Shown here in pieces: positions 7,373 through 8,083 of a stretch of 8,083 bases of DNA. Below the pieces are notes generated by a model. It was not told where the DNA came from and ran no database searches. It worked only from the letters and a program-made list of their open reading frames with translations. Source of the stretch: an uncultured Phycisphaerales bacterium (GTDB lineage: Bacteria > Planctomycetota > Phycisphaerae > Phycisphaerales > SM1A02). Every line of letters begins with the position of its first letter. The first letter of the stretch is position 1. Both the position numbers and the translations under genes were made by a program. The DNA lies in assembly GCA_946886375.1 (NCBI GenBank), contig CAMPIL010000160.1, forward strand, positions 1-8,083. Reading direction: 5' to 3'.

Positions 7373-8083
7373 ATGATGCGGCTCGTGGCCCGGTCGGCGG
7401 GCAATTCGATTTCATCAGGCTCGATCGCGTCGTACTGGTAGGGCGGCTCGATGACGACGGGCGTCTGGTCGAAGTTGTGGACCGGCGGCGGTGAAGCGGT
7501 CGTCCACTCCAGGCCCGTCGCTTTCCAGGGATTGGGGCCCGCGATCTTTCCGTACCGCGACGACCACCCCATGTAAAACAATGGAAGCAGATATCCCAGC
7601 GCGAGAATTGAAGCGCCCGCCGATGACATGACGTTGAGCACCTGGAACTCCGGCGCGTATTCCTGATATCGCCGCGGCATTCCAAGATAGCCAAGGATGA
7701 ATTGGGGAAAGAACGTAAGGTTGAAGCCTACGAAGATAATGATTGCGCTGAACACGCCCCAGGCTTCGGGATACAGGCGGCCGCTGATCTTTGGCCACCA
7801 GAAATGAATCCCGCCCAGATACGCCATCACCATTCCGCCCACCATGATGTAATGAAAATGGGCGACGACGAAATACGTGTCATGCACATGCACATCGACC
7901 GCCAGCGATGCAAGGAACAGCCCGGTCATCCCGCCGATGGTGAACAGGCCGACGAACCCCAGCGCGTACAGCATGGGGGTATTCAGAAGCACCTGGCCCT
8001 TGTGCATCGTCAGCGTCCAGTTGAAGACCTTGATCGCCGAGGGAATAGCCACCAGAAACGACAGGATCGCGAAGACCATCCCC
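7369..8083 (-). CDS. ctaD: Cytochrome c oxidase subunit I, C-terminal part (cut by window edge)
   Basis: Subunit I holds haem a, haem a3 and CuB and reduces oxygen to water while pumping protons. The reading frame continues past the right edge; the ATG at 8079 is an internal methionine, not the start. Numbering from it, 236 residues are visible, beginning in the helix after the CuB histidine pair. They contain the K-channel lysine in [10 protein letters not shown] (Lys17, equivalent to bovine Lys319), the Mg-site pair His66-Asp67 in [12 protein letters not shown], the haem a3 ligand His74, the haem a ligand His76, and the haem-propionate arginines in GMPRRYQEY (136-137). A roughly 60-residue hydrophilic tail follows the last helix and includes [20 protein letters not shown], common in bacterial CtaD. 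The Lys and the motifs indicate the A-type (aa3-like) family. The CuB ligands, D-channel and Tyr-His crosslink lie beyond the window, so full activity cannot be judged. The gene for subunit II is not in this window. Confidence 0.96.
   Translation of the reverse strand, partial: GMVFAILSFLVAIPSAIKVFNWTLTMHKGQVLLNTPMLYALGFVGLFTIGGMTGLFLASLAVDVHVHDTYFVVAHFHYIMVGGMVMAYLGGIHFWWPKISGRLYPEAWGVFSAIIIFVGFNLTFFPQFILGYLGMPRRYQEYAPEFQVLNVMSSAGASILALGYLLPLFYMGWSSRYGKIAGPNPWKATGLEWTTASPPPVHNFDQTPVVIEPPYQYDAIEPDEIELPADRATSRII

Noticed and set aside
8077..8079. The ATG at 8079 as the start of a short oxidase protein
   Set aside because: The residues that follow align to the middle of subunit I, just before the K-channel lysine, and the frame stays open to the window edge, so this is an internal methionine of a gene cut by the window.

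Overview
The window looks like chromosomal DNA from a GC-rich bacterium. The gene set and gene architecture most resemble Planctomycetota, possibly a Phycisphaerae-like lineage. The evidence is a GldF-GldG fusion followed directly by a DUF4340 protein, and an aerobic cytochrome oxidase cluster in the order subunit I, III, IV. This taxonomic call is inference from architecture, not from a marker-gene comparison. I see no mobile elements, tRNA, rRNA, CRISPR or phage genes.

Layout: (1) Positions 1-111 hold no recognisable gene. (2) Positions 112-1353, plus strand, encode TypA/BipA without its N-terminal GTPase domain. The reading frame is closed by a stop only 34 bases before the first ATG. (3) Everything from 1361 to the right edge is on the minus strand, so it is transcribed from right to left. 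In transcription order it is: cytochrome c oxidase subunit I (C-terminal part, cut by the window edge), subunit III and subunit IV, each joined to the next by an ATGA stop/start overlap; a 124-base gap with a possible promoter and a good Shine-Dalgarno site; a GldA-type ABC ATPase; a GldF-GldG fusion protein; and a DUF4340 membrane-anchored protein. The last gene converges on typA with only 7 bases between the two stop codons.

The genes form two modules. The oxidase module encodes core and accessory membrane subunits of an aa3-type haem-copper oxidase; the visible part of subunit I keeps both haem histidines and the K-channel lysine. The ABC module is an ATPase, a permease fused to its extracytoplasmic auxiliary domain, and a DUF4340 protein that is probably also extracytoplasmic. 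Together they look like one complete membrane machine whose substrate is unknown. In Bacteroidota the related GldA/F/G proteins are linked to gliding, but nothing here shows a gliding role.

The items most worth a second look are the GTPase-less TypA at the left end, which may be a real break or an assembly junction, and the GldF-GldG fusion, which retains an ATG exactly at its seam. I did not find convincing evidence for an entirely new system.
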